Source of the DNA: Sthenelais limicola
Taxonomy: Eukaryota; Annelida; Polychaeta; Phyllodocida; Sigalionidae
Reading direction: 5' to 3'
Assembly (NCBI GenBank): GCA_942159475.1
Contig: OW804094.1
Span: 47,922,966-47,986,965, forward strand
DNA: 64,000 bases
The translations under genes and the position numbers were made by a program. Positions 1 through 10,050 of this stretch are shown here, one piece after another (the stretch's first letter is position 1; every line of letters begins with the position of its first letter). The notes under the pieces were generated by a model. That model was not told the origin of the DNA and made no database searches. It was given only the letters and a program-made list of their open reading frames with translations.

Positions 1-1941
1 AAACAACGGGGCAAAGATCAATGTTCCTGACATGGTGAAGCCAAGACGACTTAGATTGCACCAGAGATAAGTGGGTTTATTTATGAAACAAGGAATTGTT
101 ATGAATGCCATTAATATCCCCACCATGATTACGGTTATCAGTTCCCTGCTAGAAGCTTTGATTACTCGGCGGTTTCGGTGTTTAATTATCAAAATGACAA
201 GAACCAAACCCCCAATCGTTCCAGCCCCGGCAAGTGCTGACAACCCAATTGCATACGGGTGGTCCCAAGTAAGGTATGTGAGGGTTATGTCTTGACAAGA
301 GGTGTAGTTAGTTGATGAGTCCGGCCAGGTGAATTCTGGACAAATGATGCATTTCGTCCGATCAGAGGAAACAATTTCATTGTCTCTGCACCGTCGGCAT
401 GTCCAACAGCAAGGCACATCTCCCTGAATATACATTTCTCCTATCTCACAAGGATGGCTACAGACCGATTCTGGATTGCCTTGTTCGTTATATTCAGTGT
501 CCTGCTTCCACTCCAGCTTGTCTATTTCTACCTCCATCTTGTCATTGATCACGTCATAAGAGCCTACTCGAACTGGCGTCATTTGTCCGACGCCAGTCCT
601 TCGAATTTGCGTGATGATGTAAGGGCGCAGATTATCGTGCGACTCATCAAAATTGATCCGTCCACTGGAACTCTGAACATCCACGTTCCTGAGATAGTCT
701 CTAATGATTTCTGGCTTGACACAATCTTTGAGGAGTTCTTTGTTAACGAAGGCTTCGGGGCATCTTTCTTTTATTAGGGCATGCATTGCATGTGCATAGG
801 CATGAACTGCCTCTGCAGGTCGTGCACTTAGGGGACTGTGCCAATATTGGGGAATTGCTGTTATATTTGGATATTTGCCCCCGCAGTTGCTGATTGTGGC
901 GTCACAATTATAAAACTCTTTCCAGATCATTTTCAGCCAAGGATCATCGGGAGTGTTCCATGGATTAATTTGTTCATAGTAGTCATAGAACCCTGGCTCG
1001 TAAACGTCATTGAACTGCACATATAAGTTCCCCTCCATTGCTCCAATGTAGGGAAGCATCATGTCCAGAGGAATGCTTTCTGGAATGAACCAGATTATTC
1101 TGCCTCCTACCTTAAGCTTAATATTGGCACGCATGAGACCAGCTAACATAATTCCGAATGCAAATACTCCGACAACTTTTGCCTTCTTTAATAGAATGCG
1201 CTTCACAATAGCTTCATAGTCTGCATCTTTACTCTCATATGCAACGGCATATGTTTCCTCAATGCATATACCCTCTTGTTTAGCCCAAGCATGTAAATAC
1301 CTATTTGCATTGAATCCCAGACCTGCTTGGACATAGACCAGGGACAGGTACTCCCAGCCCAAAGCTTTGGCGAATTTTATTATGGCAAGGGACTGGAATC
1401 GATCAGGTGGTATGGTGCGGAAATAATATGGAAATCGTATTTTATCGCTCAATTCATCAATGGGCGCACTGCTTATTTGTGGTATTTGAAAGAAACCTGA
1501 CATCGTTGCCATGATGACGTTTGGTGTGCTTGACACAGGTCCAATGGTACCCAACACTTTGTAGTGCTCACCAAAAGAAAGAGAAGTCCTGGGATCTGCC
1601 GAGTCATTTAGCACTGGTAAGAGCTGAATGAATCTTGGGATTGCAGGAATGTCTCGAAAACATTCGTCTAGGAGTGTAATCCCAAGGGTGATGTTGGGGA
1701 GGATGTCGGACCGTTTGTTATAGTTGTCGATATTGTAAACAATAGCATGGGTCATCTGATGTAAGGGGAGGTACCCTATAGTGTCAGCGCAGGGTTGCAC
1801 AGGGCTGTAACCTTGATGATATACTAGGGCACCCAATTGGAGATCCCCTTGCTTCACCAGTGCTGTTCTTGGTAATTTTTCGATGTTGGAAGAATATGCC
1901 GATGACTCGACAAAAATGAGGATGAAAATGAAGACCAGCAT
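1..1941 (-). CDS. Class C GPCR, metabotropic-glutamate-like, 5' part (runs off left edge)
   Basis: A single open frame of 647 codons runs from an ATG at 1941-1939 to base 1 with no stop and no intron; I translated it codon by codon. A signal peptide comes first (residues about 1-15, very hydrophobic). The Venus-flytrap ligand-binding domain follows; family hallmarks are LPNITLG near residues 75-81, IGPVSS at 133-138, IPQI at 153-156 and LSDK at 164-167. A nine-cysteine (NCD3G) domain spans 494-549 with all nine cysteines. TM1 is at about 563-587, then the family-typical KASSREL loop and TM2. Residues that bind glutamate in mGluR1 are poorly kept: the Ser-Ala-Thr segment before LSDK is one residue shorter and lacks the Thr, and the Tyr of the NYGESG motif is replaced. 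The ligand is therefore unknown. The lack of introns over the ectodomain is unlike vertebrate mGluRs and suggests a lineage-specific, possibly retroposed, receptor. The remaining TM segments lie outside the window. Confidence 0.93.
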   Translation of the reverse strand, partial: MLVFIFILIFVESSAYSSNIEKLPRTALVKQGDLQLGALVYHQGYSPVQPCADTIGYLPLHQMTHAIVYNIDNYNKRSDILPNITLGITLLDECFRDIPAIPRFIQLLPVLNDSADPRTSLSFGEHYKVLGTIGPVSSTPNVIMATMSGFFQIPQISSAPIDELSDKIRFPYYFRTIPPDRFQSLAIIKFAKALGWEYLSLVYVQAGLGFNANRYLHAWAKQEGICIEETYAVAYESKDADYEAIVKRILLKKAKVVGVFAFGIMLAGLMRANIKLKVGGRIIWFIPESIPLDMMLPYIGAMEGNLYVQFNDVYEPGFYDYYEQINPWNTPDDPWLKMIWKEFYNCDATISNCGGKYPNITAIPQYWHSPLSARPAEAVHAYAHAMHALIKERCPEAFVNKELLKDCVKPEIIRDYLRNVDVQSSSGRINFDESHDNLRPYIITQIRRTGVGQMTPVRVGSYDVINDKMEVEIDKLEWKQDTEYNEQGNPESVCSHPCEIGEMYIQGDVPCCWTCRRCRDNEIVSSDRTKCIICPEFTWPDSSTNYTSCQDITLTYLTWDHPYAIGLSALAGAGTIGGLVLVILIIKHRNRRVIKASSRELITVIMVGILMAFITIPCFINKPTYLWCNLSRLGFTMSGTLIFAPLF

Positions 1942-4224
1942 GTTGGTGCCTTCTAAATCAAATAGATGAGATATAGATTATATAGAATCCTATTGACTGC
2001 GCGATGACTGCAAATATGTTGTTATTCTAGATAATTAGCAAACCATTAATTTTTAAATGACCATAATGATAAAAGGGGGAAAAAAATAATAAAAGGGGCA
2101 CGTTTCCTATACATGCCTCTTCATGTAGTACCAGATAAAATGAAAGTTGGACTAAACTATTAGGAAACCTGATTTGACCTCGATAGAAAGCATCTCCCGA
2201 ACATACGAACAAATTAATGAAAAACTTAAAAAATAATTAATTTTAGTGGATTCTCTTCTAAATCATTCCAATATTTAACAATTATTTTAACGAAATCATA
2301 GACTAGACAAAAAACAACCTTTCATCTCTAGAGGAAATAATTTAAAAGACAAAAATATAATTATAGGCTAGCCATTACACTACGTTTGAGACCTACTTAG
2401 AGTAAACATCAAAGCGACCCAATGGTACCCCTACGACGAACCACTCCAAGTAGATCTCAAATATAGAGTGTATGACTGCACACTTTCTCACTTACCTATG
2501 AGGCAGTAGAGTTGTTGCACTATTGCTGTGCCATGTCAGAAGGAATCCTCCTAAATGAAGCCTAACGCACGAGGAAGGCTGAAGAGGTGGGCTTGACCAG
2601 TCTGGTCAAGATCTTTTATATAAAGCCATTCGCGACATCTCTGTACACTGTTATAACGATTAGGTGTGGTCACAATGTTTCAAATTGTATAATGCGTTTT
2701 CTTCCCCACCTGGGGCACCTACATGGTTACTCTAAAAGCGCAATTCAATAGGGCCTCATGTGTCCTTTAAACTCGATCCTCTGAAATACTTTCAAAACTG
2801 ACACAGCAATAGTGCAACAACTCTACTGCCTTAAGTGAGAAAGTGTGCAGTCATACACTCTATATTTGAGATATTTGCTACTATTAGAATACTTTCAAAA
2901 CTTTGATTTCCATGCCTATGTATTGAACAATTAGTCGTTCTGACCATCAGAGAACGTGTTCCACTCATATATACTAAAGCCATATTGTAATACATTATAA
3001 ATTACCAATCGTCTTCGGTCTATGATAGAAGGCGACATTGTTACTCTACAGCTTCGATTGTAAACAAAACTGAAGGGGCGGAAAACCATATGGGCATTGA
3101 AATAAATCTATACAATGTGATATGGTTCACAGGCTGTGGTTGAAACCTTCACATCCAATTCAAGAAAACTGCGCCCATATGCATAGAAAACAACAGTCTA
3201 CTCATATTACCGTCCACCTGCTCTACCTTTACACATGTCAATTAGTTTCGCAAAGTTAGCCCCTTAAATATTGCTTCCATACACAACACTGGTTGTCAAC
3301 ATGTTAAGCCAATTCCCACATCAACGGGTGCCATGACTAAAGCAAATATTATTGATCACGGAGTGAGTCGATCACTTCTAAAGTGTGTACACGCCTTTTC
3401 ACGCTCGTCAAAATATCAAGAACACTACACTTGTATATATACCTCGTGTATATATACAATGTAGGACTGAAACAATAGTTCAATTCTGTACTGACTCCTA
3501 AGAGGAGCTTTCACTTAGTACTCAATACTCATAATACTCAACACACCAGTCGCTAGATTCATTTTAAACAGTTAATTTATTTCACCAGATGATCCATTAC
3601 AACATGTTATATATTTTTATTTAGCAGCAACGCTTCCATTGAGACAATATTTGCCGGTATACTTTTTTTTTTCAAATAATAAAATCCTAACCTTCTGTGT
3701 GATTAGTATGCGACTGCTTTGATTACTTCTATTCATCGATTAACATATGACATCATACCAGTCAAAACACAATGGTTTCCAATACCATGCTTAGGTTGCT
3801 CGGATATTGCATGTAATGCACGATACTGGGTATACCGACATAGAACAACACATCACACATGCCTTTGGTCCCAGTTATCAACTATGCACACTTGTATCCT
3901 GGATAATCCTCGTATCTTGGGACTTATGGAAGAGATAAGGCGATTATGAGAGTAATGGGATTGGAATAAAAGTATATCCCTATCATAGAGAATCAAGTAT
4001 TTGGTAATCTAACCAGAACCTTTGATGGTGATCAATATAATATTTGAAGGTACACTTCTTGTAAAAACTGGGATATAATCATTGGTACATGTAACCATAT
4101 ACCTCATATTGTAGAGACTTGTGAATGAATGATTCTTTTTCTTTTTCTGAATGTCATAATTTACAACAGCAAATATGTCGTATGAAATATATATATTCTA
4201 ATGCCCGTCTGTTGTTGCTTTCAG
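1942..4224. other. Intergenic region between GPCR and LRR gene
   Basis: No coding frame here resembles a protein. The stretch is AT-rich and lies between the 5' end of the minus-strand receptor and the plus-strand LRR gene, so it should hold both promoters. The only clear structure is the inverted-repeat element at 2454-2872. No convincing TATA or initiator could be assigned. Confidence 0.6.
2454..2872. mobile_element. MITE-like element with ~75-85 bp terminal inverted repeats
   Basis: The arm at 2454-2539 is nearly the reverse complement of 2798-2872. They differ mainly by two short insertions in the left arm (about 6 nt near 2494-2500 and about 3 nt near 2531). The arms begin ATCTCAAATATAGAGTG. 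The loop of about 258 bp has no coding frame and contains a perfect 8 bp stem (CTTGACCA/TGGTCAAG, 2592-2610). The long arms and small size fit a non-autonomous foldback or MITE element. A target-site duplication could not be assigned with confidence; AT flanks both ends but is too short to be meaningful. Confidence 0.75.
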
Positions 4225-4352
4225 ATCACCATGTATCCGAGTAGCTACTGAAACAATCTTTGGGAAAGGACAGGTCAGCTAAGATAACAAAGGAGTTCTA
4301 TTTCAAACTCAATATCATTACATTGGACACTTCTATATAAAAGTGTATAACC
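4225..4352 (+). other. Probable 5' UTR exon start of the LRR gene
   Basis: A good splice acceptor (TTGCTTTCAG, ending 4224) precedes the LRR start codon, suggesting that a non-coding upstream exon is joined here. The leader contains one short upstream ORF (ATG at 4231, stop after six codons) that could dampen translation. The donor exon was not located. Confidence 0.45.
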
Positions 4353-5252
4353 ATGGATTATGTAAAGGGTTCCAGGCTCAAAAAGCTCAGGATGAGATTG
4401 GAGAACGACACACAATTCATTCAGGGAGCTAAAAGACTTAAAGTCCGTGGTAAGGAACTCGACGAACTTCCTGCAGAATTATTCGTTTTAACTGAACTCG
4501 AAGTTTTAGATCTTAGTCCAGAGAGAGAATCGTGCATTTACTACCACCTCTCTGAAATTCCTCCGGCAATCTCTCGTTTGATAAATCTCAAGGTATTAAT
4601 GCTCGACACGAATTCAATTGCACAGCTCCCACCAGCCATGACCCTCCTTGAGAACCTGCAAAAACTGTCCATTAGCAACAACAGCCTCTCCGCTCTCCCT
4701 GAAGGTTTTGAGAACATGAAGAGCCTGGAGAGTCTGCATGCGGCAAATAATGATTTCGAAATTTTCCCCGACTCGGTATGTGAACTCAAAAACCTCCATT
4801 TCTTGGATTTGTGTGATAATAAACTCACAACTATTCCCGAAAATATTAGTGAGTGCAGTGGACTGGAGTCACTGCTCCTCTTTATGAACCAACTGACAGC
4901 TTTGCCTGATGGCATATGTAAATTGACAGAGCTGAGGTCTCTCTGGGTCGGCTGTAATAAAATTACACGATTGCCCCGAAGATTTTCCCAACTTCGTCAC
5001 TTAGACTGGGGCTCTAGATATACATCATCGTGCGTAGTTGACGAAAACCCCTTGAAGCATCCTCCCTTGTACGTCTGCAAGCAGGGCATTGCTGGAATAG
5101 AGAACTATTTCCAAGTCACGGAACCAGACAAATCCAAGCCCAGGCCGGCACAGGCGGCCAAACCAAGCGAGCCAAGAACCAAAAACGATGGAAAAGAAAA
5201 TGCAGTCCCAGGAGATGCTTCTAAAAAAGATAAACTTCAACCCGCAACTTGA
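4353..5252 (+). CDS. Intronless leucine-rich repeat protein, 299 aa
   Basis: A single exon starts at an ATG in strong context (ACCATGG) and ends in TGA. Residues about 28-216 form eight or so leucine-rich repeats of the 23-residue SHOC2/PIDD type (LxxLxLxxNxLxxLP); clear units start near residues 78, 101, 124, 147, 170 and 193. The second repeat is longer, with a PERESCIYYH insertion at about 56-65. The array is closed by ENPLKHPPLYVCKQG (231-245) followed by GIENYF, the cap seen in animal intracellular LRR proteins such as SHOC2-, MFHAS1- and PIDD-like families. The last 45 residues are a Lys/Pro-rich, probably disordered tail. There is no signal peptide, transmembrane segment, death domain, kinase or GTPase domain, so this is likely a cytoplasmic scaffold of unknown partner. 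The missing introns point to retroposition or a lineage-expanded intronless LRR family. It cannot be assigned to one vertebrate orthologue. Confidence 0.88.
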   Translation: MDYVKGSRLKKLRMRLENDTQFIQGAKRLKVRGKELDELPAELFVLTELEVLDLSPERESCIYYHLSEIPPAISRLINLKVLMLDTNSIAQLPPAMTLLENLQKLSISNNSLSALPEGFENMKSLESLHAANNDFEIFPDSVCELKNLHFLDLCDNKLTTIPENISECSGLESLLLFMNQLTALPDGICKLTELRSLWVGCNKITRLPRRFSQLRHLDWGSRYTSSCVVDENPLKHPPLYVCKQGIAGIENYFQVTEPDKSKPRPAQAAKPSEPRTKNDGKENAVPGDASKKDKLQPAT

Positions 5253-5730
5253 CCAATGTTATGATTAGCAACATATTATACTAAGACATGTATGAGAGTC
5301 CATACATATATATGTCTACATGTACTCGTTCTCATCACATAGTTAGGACCTAAGTAAATAATATTGCTTAGAATGAATTAAGGCTTAATAAGAATCAAAT
5401 ATTCGGGACAATCTGCAGACAGTAGTCCTATCGTTCAGCATTCGATGCATAGAATCCGTACTTTATTATGTCTAACTTTAACTTAGAACTTCTTTTGTTT
5501 TAAAAAAACCCTAGAACTTTGATTATATGTCGTATATATCATCACTACTGAGTAGTATATTAAACAAAATATTCATTATTATGTTTATATGTTGAAACAA
5601 GTATTCAGTTATTTTTTTTCTTAAATTCCCATGTAATACATGTGTATATTTTCTTTTAAATTGTGAGCTTAAATCTTGTGTAACTACATCAGAACATTGG
5701 TATAATAAAAGAATCATAGTCACCCTACCC
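5253..5730 (+). other. Likely 3' UTR and poly(A) signal of the LRR gene
   Basis: AT-rich sequence follows the LRR stop codon. The first canonical AATAAA on this strand that I see is at 5704-5709, which would give a 3' UTR of roughly 470 nt. No other gene overlaps. Confidence 0.4.
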
Positions 5731-6707
5731 TAGACCAAAGACCGCCTTCTAGAAACCATGTGTTCTCTTTCATTAAGTGCAGAATGTCTGTTTGTTAATT
5801 GTGAGGTAGCTTTTTCCGACTCAAGGGAGTCCTACCATTGGTAACAATTATAACATTGCATGCATCTCTAGTGAATAACAATAGGTTGTTTGAATCCATA
5901 CCATAGGAGAAAAATTCAATCGCATTTTAAGTAACACCTTGTCACACATTTGGGTCTCCATTGTAATCTTAGCTGTATACTCCTTTTGCAACTCCAAAGC
6001 CATTGATTTGCTTATACTGCTAATGGGAGAGGAAATATCGCTTTGAGCGTTAGTGCTGTAAAAAGCTATAACACACACCAAAGACATGAAAGTCTGGGAT
6101 GTATATTTAGTTTTGAATGAATATTCCTTGAAAATATATTGGATATTCCTCAATATAGATCATGATCGTCCGTCGTGAAATGAAGAGTTCTGAGACTGTA
6201 TTAATGAATTAATTATATTCTTTGTCCAAAACTGGATATTCATTCAAGAAATTACAGGAACGTATTTATTGGTTCTTGTAAGTCAATAATTGTTTCATGG
6301 TTTACATTTTACAATCAAAATATAACTGATTTTTGTTGTTGATTTTTTTTATTCACTTGAAGGCTAATTATATTAAGTATTGAAAATACAGTTCACATGT
6401 AAATACGCAATATTCTACACGAATGTGTTCATGCGTCGCCTCAATTAATATCTCTTTATCTCCCAGAATAAACGATAGACTGGGTCGTAATGACACTTAC
6501 ATTTTACGATTGGTAAGAGACAAGAACCGTCTAACTTATAGAATGAATGTTTGGAGATACTCCAAGTACACCTTAATAATTATGTATATCCATAACACTG
6601 AACATGGTAATTAACATATCAATTATTCCTAACTATACAGGTGCTTATTTACGCAATTTGTGCCTGGGAATTTGAGTCTTTGATTGTATAGTCTTACACT
6701 AAATTAC

Positions 6708-6830
6708 CAGGGGCGGATCCAGGAGGTGGACTCTAGAGGGAGCACAGGCAGTCCCCATTCAGGCCATTTGTGTGTATTGGTTTGTGTGTGTTGGTGGGGT
6801 GGGGGGGGGGGGGAAGTGGGGGGATAGAGC
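6708..6830. mobile_element. Solo hAT-like terminus with adjacent G-rich block
   Basis: The sequence CAGGGGCGGATCCAGGAGG starting at 6708 is the typical outer end of a hAT-type DNA transposon. It closely matches the ends of the MITE at 31566-31982. No matching inverted end was found downstream, so this looks like a truncated copy. It is followed within 80 bp by a run of G-blocks (6793-6827) with strong quadruplex potential. Confidence 0.55.
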
Positions 6831-7747
6831 ATGGGACGCTCACTATAGACCTACCTACACTAGTTTAATAGGACTAATAATGTATCAAACAATAGTAAAA
6901 ATATTATTTCTACCTTAAGTTTTTGCAGCTAACAGTTCTGCTGGTAATGATTCAGCAGCTGGAAGATCCCTTTGAGCAAGGTTTCCAAACTCCAAAGACA
7001 AAGGCCTTGAGGAGAAAAAAAGGAAACTTATATTTGTAGCGGGGTGGCACACATTGTTGTACAGAATAGAATAGAACATCTTGTATTTGTCTAATGATAG
7101 AGAATACATTTATATTGATATGATAGACAAATGGGTCAACATACTTATGCGCCGAATCAACAACTCAGCTTATATCTTCCAGCTGTTCACCTTTTTTGGA
7201 GGTGAGATCTAGCTGAGGGGGGGGCACGTGCAAAAGGGGTCTAATAACCTTTCCACTTGTGCAATTTTGTAATTACGATTATAAAATTCAGAACATCTGT
7301 AGTTCTTAACCAAGTAGTACTCCAAGTTGCCTAGCTAATCGATTCCACAACAATGTTATTCTGGGGCACTCATAGAAGAAATGTTTTAATGTGTCAATTT
7401 GATTGCAGATTCATTTTATTTTTATTTCTATAGTTGTGCTTTTCTATTGTATACACCGAGCAGTAGGCCTATATAATAGTATACATGTTCGCAACATCAA
7501 CAGTCACTGCCGAAAACAAACGTTAGCCATGTGGTCTTGATCGCCAACCTTTGCACACTTGCTGTCTGCTGGCAGAGGGAGACACTGAGCGGGTATTGCT
7601 TGAGAATCGAATTGCACCTTTCACCCAAAAGGTGGTGGTGTCTTCTGAGTCCCCCCCCCCCCCCCCATGCAAGAGGCTTCTACTAAACAATCAAGCTTTA
7701 ACTCCAACCCTTCAAATGCCACGCCAAATAAATTACCTTTAATTGCT

Positions 7748-7774
7748 AAAAAAAAAAAAAAAAAAAAAAAAAAA
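7748..7774 (+). repeat. A27 homopolymer
   Basis: An uninterrupted run of 27 adenines, preceded 80 bp upstream by a C16 run (7651-7666). It could be a retroposon tail, but no element body with target duplications was recognised around it, so it is recorded only as a simple repeat. Confidence 0.9.
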
Positions 7775-9714
7775 CATTCACTGTGCATTAGTGAGTACCT
7801 ATATTGCGATAGTTATTCAAATGTCCTCAAAGAAACTAATTTGATTGAAGTGAAAGTTGATATAGCACTATCCCCAGCTAAAATTCACCAAGAAGAGTAT
7901 GGAAGTGTGCTGCTATACCATTTCCATGTGGTCAATTATAAGTTATTGATTTTAAATTAGATTGTGTAGATTATGGACTATAGGTACAAATCAAAATAGT
8001 ACACAATACACAATATCTGTACTTATATTTAAATATTGTATTAGCCTCTAATAGAGAACTAAAAATATACAAAAGTATGCCATTCCGGTTTCAGGGTTTG
8101 CTGGATGTCAATAAGTTCTTAATAATTTGTAATCAATTCTCTTTATGAGATGGGGATTAGTGCCGGGAGGGGTTTCTGGGGAAGGGACCAAAACAGTAGA
8201 CTTTACTCCGCATGGTTCGACCAAAAGGGAAAGGTAGATGGGGGAGGGAGACTGATAAGGACAAGGGTAGCGTGGGGAAGGTGCATTACAAATATTATAT
8301 TGGCCTTTAATGAATAAAGATAAACGAAAAAAGGTAGGAGTGAAAAAGGGTAAGAGAAGGGGTGGTCGAATTGAATAGAAACTACATGCTGGGAATTTCT
8401 ACCCATTTTAGACGGGGGGAGGTGGGGGGATGCATCTAGTGAGATGATGTTCATGTAAACCCATGCACCAATAATCTGGATTGTTAGAAGCATTGCACCT
8501 TATACTGTATCGATTAAAGAAAAGTGAAGTCAAAGCAGGTCTGGGGAATTAATATTTATTTATAATAAATGTTTAAAATAAAAAAGAGTAGTAAAATGAT
8601 TTGGTTAATGAATTAGTATATAAAGTTTGGATAAAAGATTTGATTATAAAGGTTTTGGTTTGACATAAGTTTTTTATTTGATTTAAGTGAGTATGAGGGC
8701 GGTCAAGCGTTAGTTTGTTTTATTTGTGAAGGGTTATAGATTATTAGAGCTAGCGAAATGCAGGCGCAATTTGACCCAACGCTAACTACATTGATATTAT
8801 AGCACTGTCTATTGCTGTATTGAAGGACGTCCTCCTCACGTGGGCCCCGCTGCGGACGACCGCTCACTGTCCATACACTGCTACCACCTAGAGTCTTTGG
8901 CAAGAACCATAATTCGAATCCGTATAAGTAGTATATGGGAAGTGTGTTCGGAGTATGGCCTAAAGTGCGGATTGAGATTGAGTGGGTACGCACTCCTTAA
9001 AATGGACGCAGATACACACACACTTATTGGACGTCAATGCTAGCCTGGCCTGGATGCAGAAACTCAGGATGGGCATTATAATTAAAAGAATTGATTATAT
9101 AAAGAGAATTGATTATATAAAACAAGGCATTGCTATGGCGTCAAGCCTATGAGGAAATATGATTGCTAACTTAGAATTTTTCCTCAAGGAAGCTCGTATA
9201 ATTTATTGTTTGTTAGCATCTTAAAAATTAATTTCAATTGAAGAATGCCGCTTTACTTTATAATTATTTTCGAACCATTGTGTGTTTTACTGACCGTTAG
9301 TTTTTCGTAGACTATTAAACCAACATTACATTTACATGTAATTTCCTATACCATACATTTTAATTGATTTAAATGTAAAAATAAGCAAGAAAGGACCTGG
9401 ATTTTACAATTGCATATTACAGACTGACCCCTGAGACTGACGCTGGTTTTATTCCATAGTATAGTCTGGGTAGTTCACTTGCTCAAGATACCTACACGCC
9501 AGACCAATATATTTCAGCCAGCGCCTCTTCTCAGCCCACACAATACCTCCTCACTATTCTCCTCACGATTCCACCTATCACTATGTCGCCATAGACGTAC
9601 TCACACCCCTATTCAATCTGAGACCTTCTCAAATCAACTCAAATTGCTTCTCCAGATAGCCCGACCAGAAAAGCGCTTGTTCGGCGCTTGTATCATAGGT
9701 CTATTGGGTTAGCC

Positions 9715-10050
9715 CGGGCTTGCCCCCGCCTCTCCGGTCACCGGGGATCATTTGGTGGTCACAATTGATGTCCACTGATAGCCAGCAAACTTCATTTCAC
9801 CGCCGCGCCGCAAGGAAAATCGCGACGCGGCAATGTGTTATGGGCGCCGCGTGTCGCAGATGTGGCGCGCGGGTCCCGCGTGGCAAATCTTAACCCATTT
9901 AACGCCCTGCCCTTTTAGTTAATCCCTTCTCGCTGGGGCAGCAGTGCTCACAAATGTCAGAGATTACACGATTGAGACAGGAATCGATTTTCCACCCTGC
10001 GATTTCCCGCGACAAAGGAGTTGCCACGCCCAATTAAGTTGCCCATGCTG
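9715..10050. promoter_or_regulatory. CpG-dense block, possible promoter or regulatory island
   Basis: Around 9800-9900 the sequence carries an unusual density of CpG (for example CGCCGCGCCGC, CGCGACGCGGC, GGCGCGCGGG) in an otherwise AT-rich background. No reading frame of interest overlaps. It lies 6 kb upstream of the RNF220-like start codon and could be an upstream promoter or enhancer. This is inferred from composition only. Confidence 0.4.

Larger units (their letters stand above)
5731..9714. other. Intergenic, no supported gene
   Basis: The many short frames here show no family resemblance and no plausible splice structure. The region contains a hAT-like end (6708), a G-rich block (6793-6827), a C16 run (7651-7666), an A27 run (7748-7774) and a small 19-20 bp tandem repeat around 9083-9121. 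Confidence 0.6.

Noticed and set aside
454..1026. Plus-strand frames of 107 and 62 codons
   Set aside because: They are antisense shadows of the class C GPCR reading frame.
4541..5240. Minus-strand frames of up to 124 codons
   Set aside because: They are antisense shadows of the LRR gene.
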